Shown: positions 44,294 to 53,057 of the stretch, one piece after another
Position numbering within the stretch: the stretch's first letter is position 1
Layout of the letters: each line of letters begins with the position of its first letter
Made by a program: the position numbers and the translations under genes
Notes under the pieces: generated by a model
Seen by the model: the letters and a program-made list of their open reading frames with translations, nothing else
Told to the model about the DNA's origin: nothing
Database searches by the model: none
Source of the DNA: CAWKMN01 sp963850765
Lineage (GTDB): Bacteria; Chloroflexota; Anaerolineae; Aggregatilineales; Aggregatilineaceae
Assembly: GCA_963850765.1 (NCBI GenBank)
Contig: CAWKMN010000011.1
Span: forward strand, 62,001 to 126,000
Reading direction: 5' to 3'
Length of the DNA stretch: 64,000 nt

Positions 44294-46201
44294 TTAGCTA
44301 TCGTCCAGCAGAGTCTCCCATTCGTGCAGCGCGCGTTCGAGTTCGGCTTCGGCGCTGTTATACGCTTCGCCCAGCATGCGCACCCGATCGACCGCCCCGG
44401 CGGCACTGGCTTCTCCCAGTTCGCCGGAGAGATCGACCAGCCCGATTTCGAGCCGGTTGATCGTCTGTTCGATCTCCTGTAGACGGCGCTGGCGCTGGAA
44501 GGGCGACAATGCCGGCTTGCCGTTGGATGGCCGCGCGGCGGGTTTCGGCTCAACCCGCGTGGGCACGGGCTGCGGTTCGCGCCCACCCTGACGGGCGAGG
44601 TCACGCGCCTGAAGATATTCCTGGTAGGTGCCCTCGAACACCGTCATGCCGCCCGGCTGGATGTCCCAGATCTGCGTGGCCAGCGCGTCGATCAGGTAGC
44701 GGTCGTGACTGACCAGCAGGATCGTCCCGTTAAAGGAGTCGAGCACGTCCTGCAAAATCTCCTGGCTGGGGATGTCGAGGTGATTCGTCGGTTCGTCCAG
44801 CAGCAGGAAGTTGGCCCCGTCCAGCGCCAGTTTCGCCAGCGCCAGCCGGCCGCGCTCGCCACCGCTCAGCGTCGCCACCGGGCGAAACACGTCATCGCCG
44901 GTGAATAGAAACGCCGCCAGATAGTTCCGCGCTTCGCCCTGCTGCAGAGCGCGCACCGTCAGCAGTTCGTCGATCACGCTGTTGGCCGGATTCAGACCCT
45001 CGTGCGCCTGGGCGAAATAACCCGGCTGCACGGCGGCCCCCATGCGCGTACTCCCACTCAGCGGCGGCAGATCGCCCAGCAGCGTTTTGAGCAGCGTGGT
45101 CTTGCCCGCGCCGTTCGGACCGATCACCGCCGCGATCTCGCCGCGATAGAGGGTGATGTTCGGCGCGTTAACCAGCGGCTTGTCCGGCTCGTATCCGGCC
45201 ACGAGGTTGTAGGTCATCAGCACTTTGTCGCCGCTGCGCAGATCGGCCTTCAGATTCAGGTGGATATTCCGCTCGGTGCGCGGACGGTCGATCAGCCGGT
45301 CGCGTTTCAGACGTTCCAGGCGGCGCAGGCGACCCTTGGCCTGGGCGGTATTCTGCCCGGCGATGTTGCGCTTGATGTACTCTTCCTCTTTGGCGATCAT
45401 CTCCTGCTGGGCCTCGTACTCTCTGACGAGGCGCGCGTGACGCTGATCGCGCTGCTGCAAATAGTGGCTGTAGTTGCCCCGGTAGACTTCAATGCGGCCC
45501 CAGGCCATCTCCCAGATCGTCGTAATCACGCTGTCCATAAAATAGCGGTCATGGCTGACGACCAGCAGCGCGCCGTTCCACGTCTTGAGAAAACTTTCCA
45601 GCCACTCGATCGCATTGATGTCGAGGTGATTGGTGGGCTCGTCCAGCACCAGCAGATCGGGCGATTCGAGCAGCAGCCGTGCCAGCAGCGCGCGGGTTTG
45701 CTGCCCGCCCGACAGATGGCTGAGCGGCATCGACAATTCGCCCACGCCGAAGCCGAGTCCCTGCAACACCTGCCGCGTGCGCGTCTCGTAGGTATAGCCG
45801 CCGTCCAGCTCAAACTGGTGTTCTTCCTGGCCGTAGCGCGCCATGAGATCGTCCAGATCGGCGCGGCTGGAATCGCTCATCTGCTCCATCAGCGCCGCCA
45901 GCCGGGATTCGCGCCGGCGCAGATCCACGAACGCCGTCATCATCTCATCCCACAGCGTCCGATCGCCGGCTAACTGGGGGCGCTGCGGCAGATAGCCAAC
46001 GGTCAGCCCCTTCATATGGCTGACGACGCCCGCCGACGGCTCCTCTTTTTTGATCAGCACTTCGAGCAGCGTGGTCTTGCCGATGCCGTTGGAGCCGACC
46101 AGCGCGATCTTCGCGCCGTGTGGAATCTCCGCCGAAATGCCCTGAAAGATGTCGTTCGCCCCAAACGCTTTGGCGAGATTGCTTGCACTCAGAACAGCCA
46201 T
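44294..46201 (-). CDS. ABC-F family ATPase (translation factor/Uup-like)
   Basis: Soluble protein of 635 residues with two ABC domains and no membrane part. First domain: Walker A GSNGIGKTT (about 36), signature LSGGQQTR (about 163), Walker B LLVLDEPTNHLD. Second domain: GPNGAGKTT (about 361), LSGGERGR (about 447), FLLLDEPTNHLD. The charged linker of about 80 residues between them and a C-terminal coiled coil (LQEIEQTINRLEIGLVDL) fit ABC-F proteins acting on the ribosome, including Uup/EttA-like types. Whether it confers antibiotic resistance cannot be told. Confidence 0.95.
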   Translation of the reverse strand: MAVLSASNLAKAFGANDIFQGISAEIPHGAKIALVGSNGIGKTTLLEVLIKKEEPSAGVVSHMKGLTVGYLPQRPQLAGDRTLWDEMMTAFVDLRRRESRLAALMEQMSDSSRADLDDLMARYGQEEHQFELDGGYTYETRTRQVLQGLGFGVGELSMPLSHLSGGQQTRALLARLLLESPDLLVLDEPTNHLDINAIEWLESFLKTWNGALLVVSHDRYFMDSVITTIWEMAWGRIEVYRGNYSHYLQQRDQRHARLVREYEAQQEMIAKEEEYIKRNIAGQNTAQAKGRLRRLERLKRDRLIDRPRTERNIHLNLKADLRSGDKVLMTYNLVAGYEPDKPLVNAPNITLYRGEIAAVIGPNGAGKTTLLKTLLGDLPPLSGSTRMGAAVQPGYFAQAHEGLNPANSVIDELLTVRALQQGEARNYLAAFLFTGDDVFRPVATLSGGERGRLALAKLALDGANFLLLDEPTNHLDIPSQEILQDVLDSFNGTILLVSHDRYLIDALATQIWDIQPGGMTVFEGTYQEYLQARDLARQGGREPQPVPTRVEPKPAARPSNGKPALSPFQRQRRLQEIEQTINRLEIGLVDLSGELGEASAAGAVDRVRMLGEAYNSAEAELERALHEWETLLDDS

Positions 46202-46242
46202 GATACCACCCGAAACGATCGCTATATGTGATGCCGGGACGC

Positions 46243-46271
46243 ATTATACCATGCTCTGCGCGCGGGTTTAA
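46243..46271 (-). promoter_or_regulatory. Putative promoter for the ABC-F gene
   Basis: TTAAAC (46266-46271), a 17-bp spacer and TATAAT (46243-46248) on the minus strand lie 41 nt before the start codon at 46201. Confidence 0.5.
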
Positions 46272-46301
46272 CGCTCAACTCGTTGGAAAACAGAAAAACA
46301 G

Positions 46302-46440
46302 TTCACCACAGAGGGCACAGAGAACACGGAGAAAAACAAGGGAAAAGCAAGAGAAATAAATACCGAAGGTGTGCCACATTGAGCAGCATAGCTAGCGGTC
46401 GGCTCTAGCCTTTGGCTGAGCGCTGATAGCCAACCGCTTC
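46302..46440. repeat. CACAGAG-family half element and GCTAGCGGT/AGCCAACCGC words
   Basis: 46302-46336 carries TTCACCACAGAGGGCACAGA-type sequence, one arm of the family seen at 10727 and 23237, here without its partner. It is followed at 46386-46440 by inverted AGCTAGCGGT and AGCCAACCGCTT words. Confidence 0.65.
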
Positions 46441-46442
46441 TT

Positions 46443-46471
46443 TTGGTGCTCATCTTCGGCGGGGCTATAAT
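46443..46471 (+). promoter_or_regulatory. Putative leaderless promoter
   Basis: TTGGTG (46443-46448), a 17-bp spacer and a perfect TATAAT (46466-46471) are followed after 7 nt by ATG 46479. A transcript from here would start at the start codon. Confidence 0.65.
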
Positions 46472-46478
46472 GTGCGGC

Positions 46479-46889
46479 ATGGATGACACGATCAACTCAC
46501 CTACCCCGCACACGCCCCCCGATCACGCCGGGATTCTGGTCGCGGCCCTGGTCATGGCGACCGCCGGCTGGATCGGCCTGTGGCTGCTGGTCACGACGAC
46601 GCTGCCGACGGCGTTCCCGCGCTGGCTGTTTTTTGTGTTCCTCTACCTGGGCGTCACCGGGACCGTGCTGCCGTTTGTGCGGTTCCTGAATATGCGCTTC
46701 ACCGGCGAAGACAGCCCGCCACCGTCCAGCGGCGTGGTCCTGCGCCAGAGCATCCTGATCGGGCTGTTCGTGGTGGCGTGCGCGTGGCTCCAGATCCCGC
46801 GCGTGCTCAATCCGGTGATCGCGTTTTTCCTGGCGCTGAGCCTGATCGTGATCGAGGTGTTTCTGCACGTGCGCGAGGGAAGTGAATAG
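46479..46889 (+). CDS. Small hypothetical membrane protein (four helices)
   Basis: Protein of 136 residues with four membrane helices in two pairs (GILVAALVMATAGWIGLWLL, WLFFVFLYLGVTGTVLPFV; then ILIGLFVVACAWLQI, VIAFFLALSLIVIEVFL). A short FTGEDSPPPSS loop joins the pairs. I recognise no family by name. The start ATG 46479 is 7 nt from the -10 box; an ATG at 46470 lies within the -10 box and is less likely. Confidence 0.65.
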   Translation: MDDTINSPTPHTPPDHAGILVAALVMATAGWIGLWLLVTTTLPTAFPRWLFFVFLYLGVTGTVLPFVRFLNMRFTGEDSPPPSSGVVLRQSILIGLFVVACAWLQIPRVLNPVIAFFLALSLIVIEVFLHVREGSE

Positions 46890-47012
46890 TTTTCAGTAGA
46901 CAATTTACAGTTATTAGTGATTGGTTGTTGGTTCTTAGTTTGAGGCTGCGGCGAGATAGGTAGCAGCCGAAACCATTCACCAAAAACTAACAACCAATAA
47001 CCAAGACAACCA
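46890..47012. repeat. GGTTGTTGGTT / AACAACCAATAACC inverted repeat with inner hairpin
   Basis: After a TTTCAGTAGACAATTTACAG stretch, the arm TTGGTTGTTGGTTCTTAG (about 46921-46938) pairs with CTAACAACCAATAACCAA (about 46986-47003). A GGCTGC...GCAGCC stem lies between. The right arm runs up to the ribosome binding site of the M24 peptidase gene. Confidence 0.75.
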
Positions 47013-47022
47013 AGGATTGCGT

Positions 47023-48254
47023 ATGAAGACCGATCTGGATCGGCTGATGGACGAGCGCGGCCTGGATGCGTTGATCACACTGCCGGGCGAAAATGAAGAC
47101 CCCTACCGCACGTATCTCGGCAACGGCGCGGATTTCGCCGGGCTGGTGGTGCAGGGTGCGCGGTGCGGCTCCGGTGCTGGTCGTGAACGATATGGAGCGC
47201 GACGAAGCTGCCAAGAGCGGGCTGACCGTGTATACCTATGACGATTTTGACCAGACCAAGCTGCAGATCGAGCACCGGGGCGAGCCGGGCAAGGGGTTGG
47301 TCGAGTGGTACCGGCGCATCTTCGATAAGCTGGGCGTGCGGGGCAAGGTGGGCGTATACGGTATGGGCGACATCAACGCCGCCTTCGATACGATCCGCCG
47401 CCTGGAAAAAGCCTTTGGGGACCGGATTGAGTTCGTCACGGAGCCGGCTTCGATGACCGTATTTGATCGCGCCTACGAGACGAAAGACGCCGGCGAACTG
47501 GCCCGGCTGCGCGAGGTGGGACGGCGCACCAGCGCCGTGATGCGCGATACCCGCGCGTGGATTGCGTCGCACCGCGCGCAGGATGGCGTCGTGGTCCAGG
47601 CGGACGGTTCGCCGCTGCTGATCGGTGACGTCAAACGGTACGTGCGCCAGCAGTTGTTCGAGCAGAACCTCGAAGATCCCGAAGGCATGATCTTCGCGCA
47701 GGGGCGCGACGCCGCCGTTCCGCACAGCAAAGGCGACGATCGCGCGCCGCTCAAGCTCGGCCAGACGATTGTGTTCGACCTGTTCCCGCGCGAGCCGCGC
47801 GGCTACTTCCACGATATGACGCGGACGTGGTGCATCGGTTATGCGCCCGCCGGAAGTGCAGGCGGCCTATGATGCCGTGATGGAAGCCTATCGCTGCTCC
47901 GCCGAGATGTGCAAGCCCGGCGTGCCGACTTCGTCCGTGCAAAAGATGGTCTGCGAGTTTTTCGAGGGGTTGGGCCATCCCACCGTGCTGAATACGCCCG
48001 GCACCAAAGACGGCTATGTTCACAGCCTCGCGCACGGCCTTGGGCTGAACGTGCACGAAGCGCCGTATTTCCGGCTGTCGTCCAACAAATTCCAGCTTCA
48101 GCCGGGCAACGTGTTCACCATCGAGCCGGGGCTGTATTACCCGGATCGCGGCTACGGCGTGCGCATCGAAGATACGGTCTATCTGAACGACGCGGGCGAG
48201 CTCGAAACGCTGACCGACTGCCCGTATGATCTGGTGATTGAACTCAACGGCTGA
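47023..48254 (+). CDS. M24-family metallopeptidase (Xaa-Pro aminopeptidase type; two frameshifts)
   Basis: Peptidase of about 410 residues with an N-terminal creatinase-like domain and a pita-bread catalytic domain. Metal ligands are visible in IVFDLFPRE and FHDMTRTW (Asp, Asp), AHGLGLNVHE (His), FTIEPGLY (Glu) and GVRIEDTV (Glu). Extra bases near 47160 (G) and 47845 (C) break the frame twice. It should remove N-terminal residues before proline, or process other peptides, in the cytoplasm. AAGGAT lies 6 nt before ATG 47023. TsaD follows after 2 bp. Confidence 0.9.
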
Positions 48255-48256
48255 TC

Positions 48257-49358
48257 ATGACGCTGATTCTTGGCATCGAAACCTCGTGTGACGAAACCAG
48301 CGCGGCGGTGATCGAAAACGGCGAGCGCATCCTCTCCAATATCATCGCCTCGCAGATCGATCTGCACGCCAAGTATGGCGGCGTCTTCCCCGAAGTCGCG
48401 TCGCGCGCCCACATCGAAGCGATCACGCCGGTGGTCGAGCAGGCGCTGGACGACGGCGGATGTCTCCCTGGACGATATCGAAGCGATCGCCGTGACGCGC
48501 GGGCCGGGGCTGGCGGGATCGCTGCTGGTCGGCGTGAACTACGCCAAAGGGCTGGCCCTGGGGCGCGATCTGCCGCTGGTCGGCGTAAATCACCTGGAAG
48601 GGCATGTCTATTCGCTGTGGCTCACCGAGCGCGACACGCCGATCCGCTTCCCGGTGATGTGCCTGATCGTCTCCGGCGGGCACAGCGAGATCGTGCTGAT
48701 CACCGGGCACGGCGAATATACGCAACTCGGCAGCACGATCGACGACGCGGCGGGCGAAGCGTTTGATAAGGTCGCGCGCCTGCTGGGCCTGCCCTATCCC
48801 GGCGGGCCGTCGATTGAGCGCACCGCCCGCGAGGGCAATCCCACGGCGTATGATTTCCCGCGTGCGCTGCGCGGCGAGGGCTATAACTTCAGCTTCTCGG
48901 GGCTGAAAACGGCGGTGCTGCGCGCGGTTCAGCCGCCGCACGAAGGCAAACGCCCGCCCAAGGGCGAGAGTCTGCACGCCGACCAACTCCGCCCGGATGT
49001 GAACGTGGCGGACGTGGCGGCGAGCTTCCAGGCGGCGGTGGTGGATGTCGCTGGTGGAGAAGACGATCCGCGCGGCGGATGCAGCACGCCGTCACCGAGA
49101 TCTGGATCGCGGGCGGGGTGAGCGCCAACGGGGCGCTCCGGCAGGCGATGACGGCGGCCAGCCCGATCCCGGTGCGGGTTCCGCCGCTCAAGCTGTGCGT
49201 GCGACAATGCCGCGATGATCGCGTCGGCGGGCTATTTCCGCTATCTGCACGGCTACCGCGATGATCTGGATATGGATGTGCGCCCCATGTGGCCGCTGAT
49301 TGCGATGAGAGCGTGGAAAAGGCGGGGTAATTCAGTTATTGTAGCCTTGCGAATGTGA
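48257..49358 (+). CDS. tsaD: tRNA N6-threonylcarbamoyladenosine transferase TsaD (four frameshifts)
   Basis: Kae1/TsaD protein of about 366 residues that, with TsaB and TsaE, makes t6A37 in ANN-decoding tRNAs. Marks: GIETSCDETSAAV, the metal-binding HIEAI and VNHLEGHVYS histidines, SGGHSEIV, GEAFDKVARLLGL, YPGGPSIE, FSFSGLKTAV and a final AGGVSANGALR ... MIASAGYFRY. Four single extra G bases (near 48462, 49052, 49079 and 49203) shift the frame; all four removed, the reading is continuous and ends at 49358. The gene is essential in most bacteria, so the shifts are almost surely sequence errors. Confidence 0.94.
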
Positions 49359-49806
49359 TTACCCAGGTGCATTTCAATTCGAAATCGATTCATGTGGAAG
49401 TTGACCTCGAATCAGCCACTCTGTTTTCTCAGCGATTCTGAAACACAAAACAGAGAAAAGTTCACAGTACCTGTTAACGGCAAATTAATTCGGCTAGTTT
49501 GAAGAACAGGATATGTGCCGAAGTCTTCGAGTGATACTGTTAAATTCTCCCAAAACCAGCTTGGTAATCTCCGCTATTATACAATCTCGACATGCTCCCC
49601 GCATGCTTAGCACTAAACCTGTGCCTTGAAGAGCATCAGATCTCTGCCAAAATGAATTGTTCGAGCGTACACGCGACAGTGTTCGAACTCGCCACAAGAT
49701 ATACCCAACTTAATCGATCAGGTTCGTTGTCTGCCAGTGCTTTGGCAGCAGCCACTTGAGCTAATCCCATCTATGGTTTATGCCGAAGAAACCCTTCAGG
49801 CCCGCA
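49359..49806. other. Low-GC gene-free region
   Basis: About 450 bp between the convergent tsaD and SGNH genes, clearly richer in A and T than the rest of the window (roughly half versus over 60 percent GC by eye). It has a CTGTTTTCTCAG...CACAAAACAG imperfect stem at about 49420-49452, possibly the tsaD terminator. I see no gene in it: a 67-codon minus-strand frame (49494-49697) has no coding-like composition. No RNA gene was recognised. Confidence 0.5.
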
Positions 49807-51094
49807 TTAAAATCTAGTTGCTTGGATTCCACATGGCCAACTCTTTACGGCTGAAGTTCGTTTTGATGGCTCATTCAGATCTGCTAGTGCCACTCGAAAA
49901 ATCTCCGGGTGCGCGTCAATCCACCCGGCGAGCGTTTCCGCCAGGATCGCGTTGCCGCGCGCGTTGAGGTGCATATCGGTGGTGTAGTAGATCTGCTCGT
50001 CGGCGGCATAGTCCTGCAAGATCGGCAGCAGATCCAGGCAGGTCAGATTTTCCTGCGCGCAGAAATCTTTCATCAGGTTATAGGGCTCGTCCAGCAGGGC
50101 GAGCTTGTCCGCGCCGAGTAAGGGTTCGCTCATGCTGCGGTAGACCTGCTCTTTGGTCGGCATCAGCACGATCAGCAGCGTGCCGCCGTATCCCTCGACC
50201 ATATCCCGCGCGGCGCGGAACGCCTCCTGGCTGCGCGTCCAGCCGTCCTGATTGGTCGGCTGCGCCATGTCGAACGCATCCCACAGATACGGCTGCCCAA
50301 ACGCCAGCTTGATATCGCCCTGTTCGGCGTATTCGGGATCGTGGAATTGCAGCGAGGCATCGTACTCGTCCTCTGACCCCAGGTAGAGCTTGAGCAGCAC
50401 GTAAAACGCGGAGTTTTTGTCCCACCAGTTGTATTCGGGAACGGACGGCGGCGGGGTGGTCGATTCCACGTCGGTCAGGCCGTTCAGCTTCGCCAGCCCA
50501 TAATCCTCGTTGGCGTCGTTGCCGAACCACTGCCAGATCACCAGCGGCGGCTCAAGCGGCATCCCGAAGGTGGACAATACGCGCTGGTGGCTGACCGTGC
50601 CCGTGCTGGTGATGCCCAGGTTGATGATATTCCGATCCGTCATGTGAGCCGAGCCGCTGCACCCAACAGTCGTCTTCATCCGTGAAGCAGAACGTGAACG
50701 AATCGCCCACCGCCACCGCATCGACGTGCTGATCGACGAGCTCCTGCCGGGTGCGGAACGCCGCGCGCGATCCCCACAGGCTTTCGGTCGTGACGGTGAA
50801 GCGGACTTCGGCGCTGCCAAACTGCTCGTGATCACGCACCGGGCGCGTGATGGTCAGGTACTCGCGGTCGGACTGCCAGATCGGATCGGGCAGGAGCTTG
50901 CTCTCGGTGAACGGCGTCTTGTGGACGTGATTCAGGACCAACTGCATGCGCGGCGGCAGCGAGAAAAAAAACAGCCGCAGCATCACCTCGGCCAGCAGCC
51001 ACGCGAACAGCACGCCGAACACGATCCCACTCAAGCGCCCGGCCCACACGCGAACCGGGGAGCGTCTCAGGGTGGTCAATGGAGGTTCAAGCAC
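49807..51094 (-). CDS. Membrane-anchored SGNH-hydrolase-like protein (one frameshift)
   Basis: Protein of about 428 residues with one N-terminal membrane helix (FGVLFAWLLAEVMLRLFFF) and an extracytoplasmic SGNH-type domain. The GDS nucleophile block is AVAVGDSFTFC, the second block INLGITSTGTVSHQ, and the Asp-x-x-His pair TTDMHLNARGN. Related proteins acylate or deacylate surface glycans. An extra base near 50660 splits the gene. The last 20 or so residues (after HPEIFRVALADL) read into the low-GC region and look like a read-through tail. It is the last gene of the series starting at 54757. Confidence 0.75.
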
Positions 51095-51099
51095 GGTGG

Positions 51100-51825
51100 T
51101 TATCGATCCTGCAAGGTGAATTCCGCGACAATATCTTCATCCGCCGCCAGCAGCGCCTCCTCAATTGGCAGGCTGCTATCCAGGCGGTACACGGTGAGCC
51201 GCACGCGCTCGACGGTGAACGGTACAGGTTCCACCGTGCGGAAGGAGCGAAGCTGCTCGATCAGCGGAGCCGTGGACTGCTCGCCCCAGTAGCCCAGGGT
51301 GACATGCGGGAGATAGGCCCAGGCCGTGCGCGGGCGCGCCCGCAGCGGCATGGCGCGGCGCAGAGTCGTGCGCAGCCGGCGCAAACACTCTTGTTCGCCG
51401 TCCCGCACTTCCGCGATCAGCACGTTGGGGAAGGCGTTCAGCGGGCCGATGGTGATCTCAAATTGCCGGTGGCCCGCGATCGCGCGCTGCGCACGCTCAG
51501 CCAAACCGTCCAGCGCGGCGCGCCGCCAGGTATTGGGCAGCAGCCCAAGCCAGAAGGCCTCGTTCAGCCGGCCGATATAGTGCAGCGTGACGTGGAAATT
51601 CACCAGCGGGATCGGGGCATAGGCCAGGCGGGCGCGGAACGCTTCCTGCCAGAGCGCAAGCTGGCCCAGCACGGCCGGGTCGTCAATCGGGATGACAAAC
51701 GCAATATACGCCTTGGGAAGCCAATGCCGCAGCCCACGCCGCTCGGCCGCCAGCGTATCATGTGTGGAGCGCAAACGTGCAAACTGCTGCCACTTGGCAG
51801 CGTAGGGCTGTACGGGACGCAGCAC
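51100..51825 (-). CDS. 2H phosphoesterase (2'-5' RNA ligase/cyclic phosphodiesterase family)
   Basis: Protein of 241 residues with the two HxTx motifs of the family, FHVTLHYIG and PHVTLGYWG, about 100 residues apart. Such enzymes open or form 2',5' or 2',3'-cyclic phosphates of RNA or nucleotides. It starts at GTG 51825 with GGGAGG 5 nt upstream, follows the galactokinase-like gene after 30 bp and precedes the SGNH gene by 5 bp. Confidence 0.85.
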   Translation of the reverse strand: MLRPVQPYAAKWQQFARLRSTHDTLAAERRGLRHWLPKAYIAFVIPIDDPAVLGQLALWQEAFRARLAYAPIPLVNFHVTLHYIGRLNEAFWLGLLPNTWRRAALDGLAERAQRAIAGHRQFEITIGPLNAFPNVLIAEVRDGEQECLRRLRTTLRRAMPLRARPRTAWAYLPHVTLGYWGEQSTAPLIEQLRSFRTVEPVPFTVERVRLTVYRLDSSLPIEEALLAADEDIVAEFTLQDR

Positions 51826-51855
51826 GGCGGCCTCCCAGACGGCGCTAAATGGGCG

Positions 51856-53041
51856 CTAAATGAATATCCCGGCGCTGTCGGCTGGCTCAACGGAAAACAG
51901 ATCGCCGGCCCGCCCGGATATCTGAGTATACCGCGCTGCGGTGTAAGTGATAAAATCGTCCACGGTGCTGGCATCGACCAGCGCGACAATCACGCCCGCT
52001 TCGCCGCCGCCGCTGTAGCGCGCGCCATAACAGCCCGGATGTTGGGTCGCCGCCTGCCACATCGCGTCCAGTGCCGGGGAACTGCTGCCGTAGTCCTGCC
52101 GCGCGCTCCAGTACGATTCGTTCATCAGCGCGCCAAAAGCGCCCATGTCGCCCCGTTCCAGAACGCGGATGCCCTGATCCACCCGCAGAATCTCGGTGAT
52201 GACGTGCCGCGCCCGGCGATATTCGCCATCGCTCAACACCGTTTCGAATTCGTCCAGCCGTTCAAGGCTCACATCGCGCAGGCTTTTCACATGGCTGTCC
52301 ACCAGACCGATCGTGTGCGCCGCGGCGTGGGCATCTTTGGACCGGCTGGTATAACCCGAACCGACAAGCTCGCGCCGGGTGTTGGTATCGCAGATCACGA
52401 CGCTCGCGGAGCGGGGCAGGGCCGCATGCCGGTAATCAAGCGTGCGGCAGTCCAGCCAGAACGCATGATTCCGCCGGGCGTGCAGACAGGTGAATTGATC
52501 CTGGATTCCGCTGCCCACGCCGACATACTCCCGCTCGACCTGGACGCCCGAGCGCGGCCAACTGATCCGTGCCGAGCCGCCAGTTGCCGAGCGCCTGCCA
52601 CGCGATCGCGAACAACTCTTCCACAGCGGCGGAAGAACTCAGGCCGGCGCACATCGGCACGTTGCCCAGAAAGGCCGCGTTGATGCCGTTGACCTTCAGA
52701 CCACGCCGCAGCAGCGCCCAGGCCATCCCTGCCGGGTACATCGCCCAGCGCGGCAGATCTTCTCCGGCGACATTCTTGTGATCATCCACGTTGCGGAGTG
52801 AAAACATGGTGGATTCGCCCAGGTCGGCTGCCGAAAGCTGAACCAGATCGACCGAGCCATAAGCGGCCGCCAGCCACATCTCGCGGTTGATGGCGATGTT
52901 GATGACCGGCCCGCCGTGGGTATCGACGTGTCCCCCCAGCAGGTTGACACGTCCCGGTGCGCGCACAAAGATATCCGGCGTCTGGCCGGGATAAGCACTC
53001 TTAAAAGCGTCGATCAGGTTTCGTGGAGGCGCAGCGAGCAT
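51856..53041 (-). CDS. galK: Galactokinase-like GHMP kinase with altered sugar-binding signature (one frameshift)
   Basis: GHMP kinase of about 394 residues, the length of galactokinase. It has the N-terminal RAPGRVNLLGGHVDTHGG and the ATP loop PMCAGLSSSAAVEELFA, and a C-terminal YSGGGEAGVIVALVD. The classical signature GEHTDYN reads GGHVDTH here, so the Glu and Tyr that frame the sugar are replaced; the substrate may not be galactose. An extra base near 52550 splits the gene. Start ATG 53041 (MLAAPPRNLIDAFKSAY) lies 17 bp after the stop of the upstream gene; an ATG at 53086 would overlap it. Confidence 0.8.
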
Positions 53042-53057
53042 CGTGTATGAGTTCGTG

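Noticed and set aside
49494..49697. 67-codon minus-strand frame in the low-GC region
   Set aside because: No ribosome binding site, no family, and composition unlike genes of this window.
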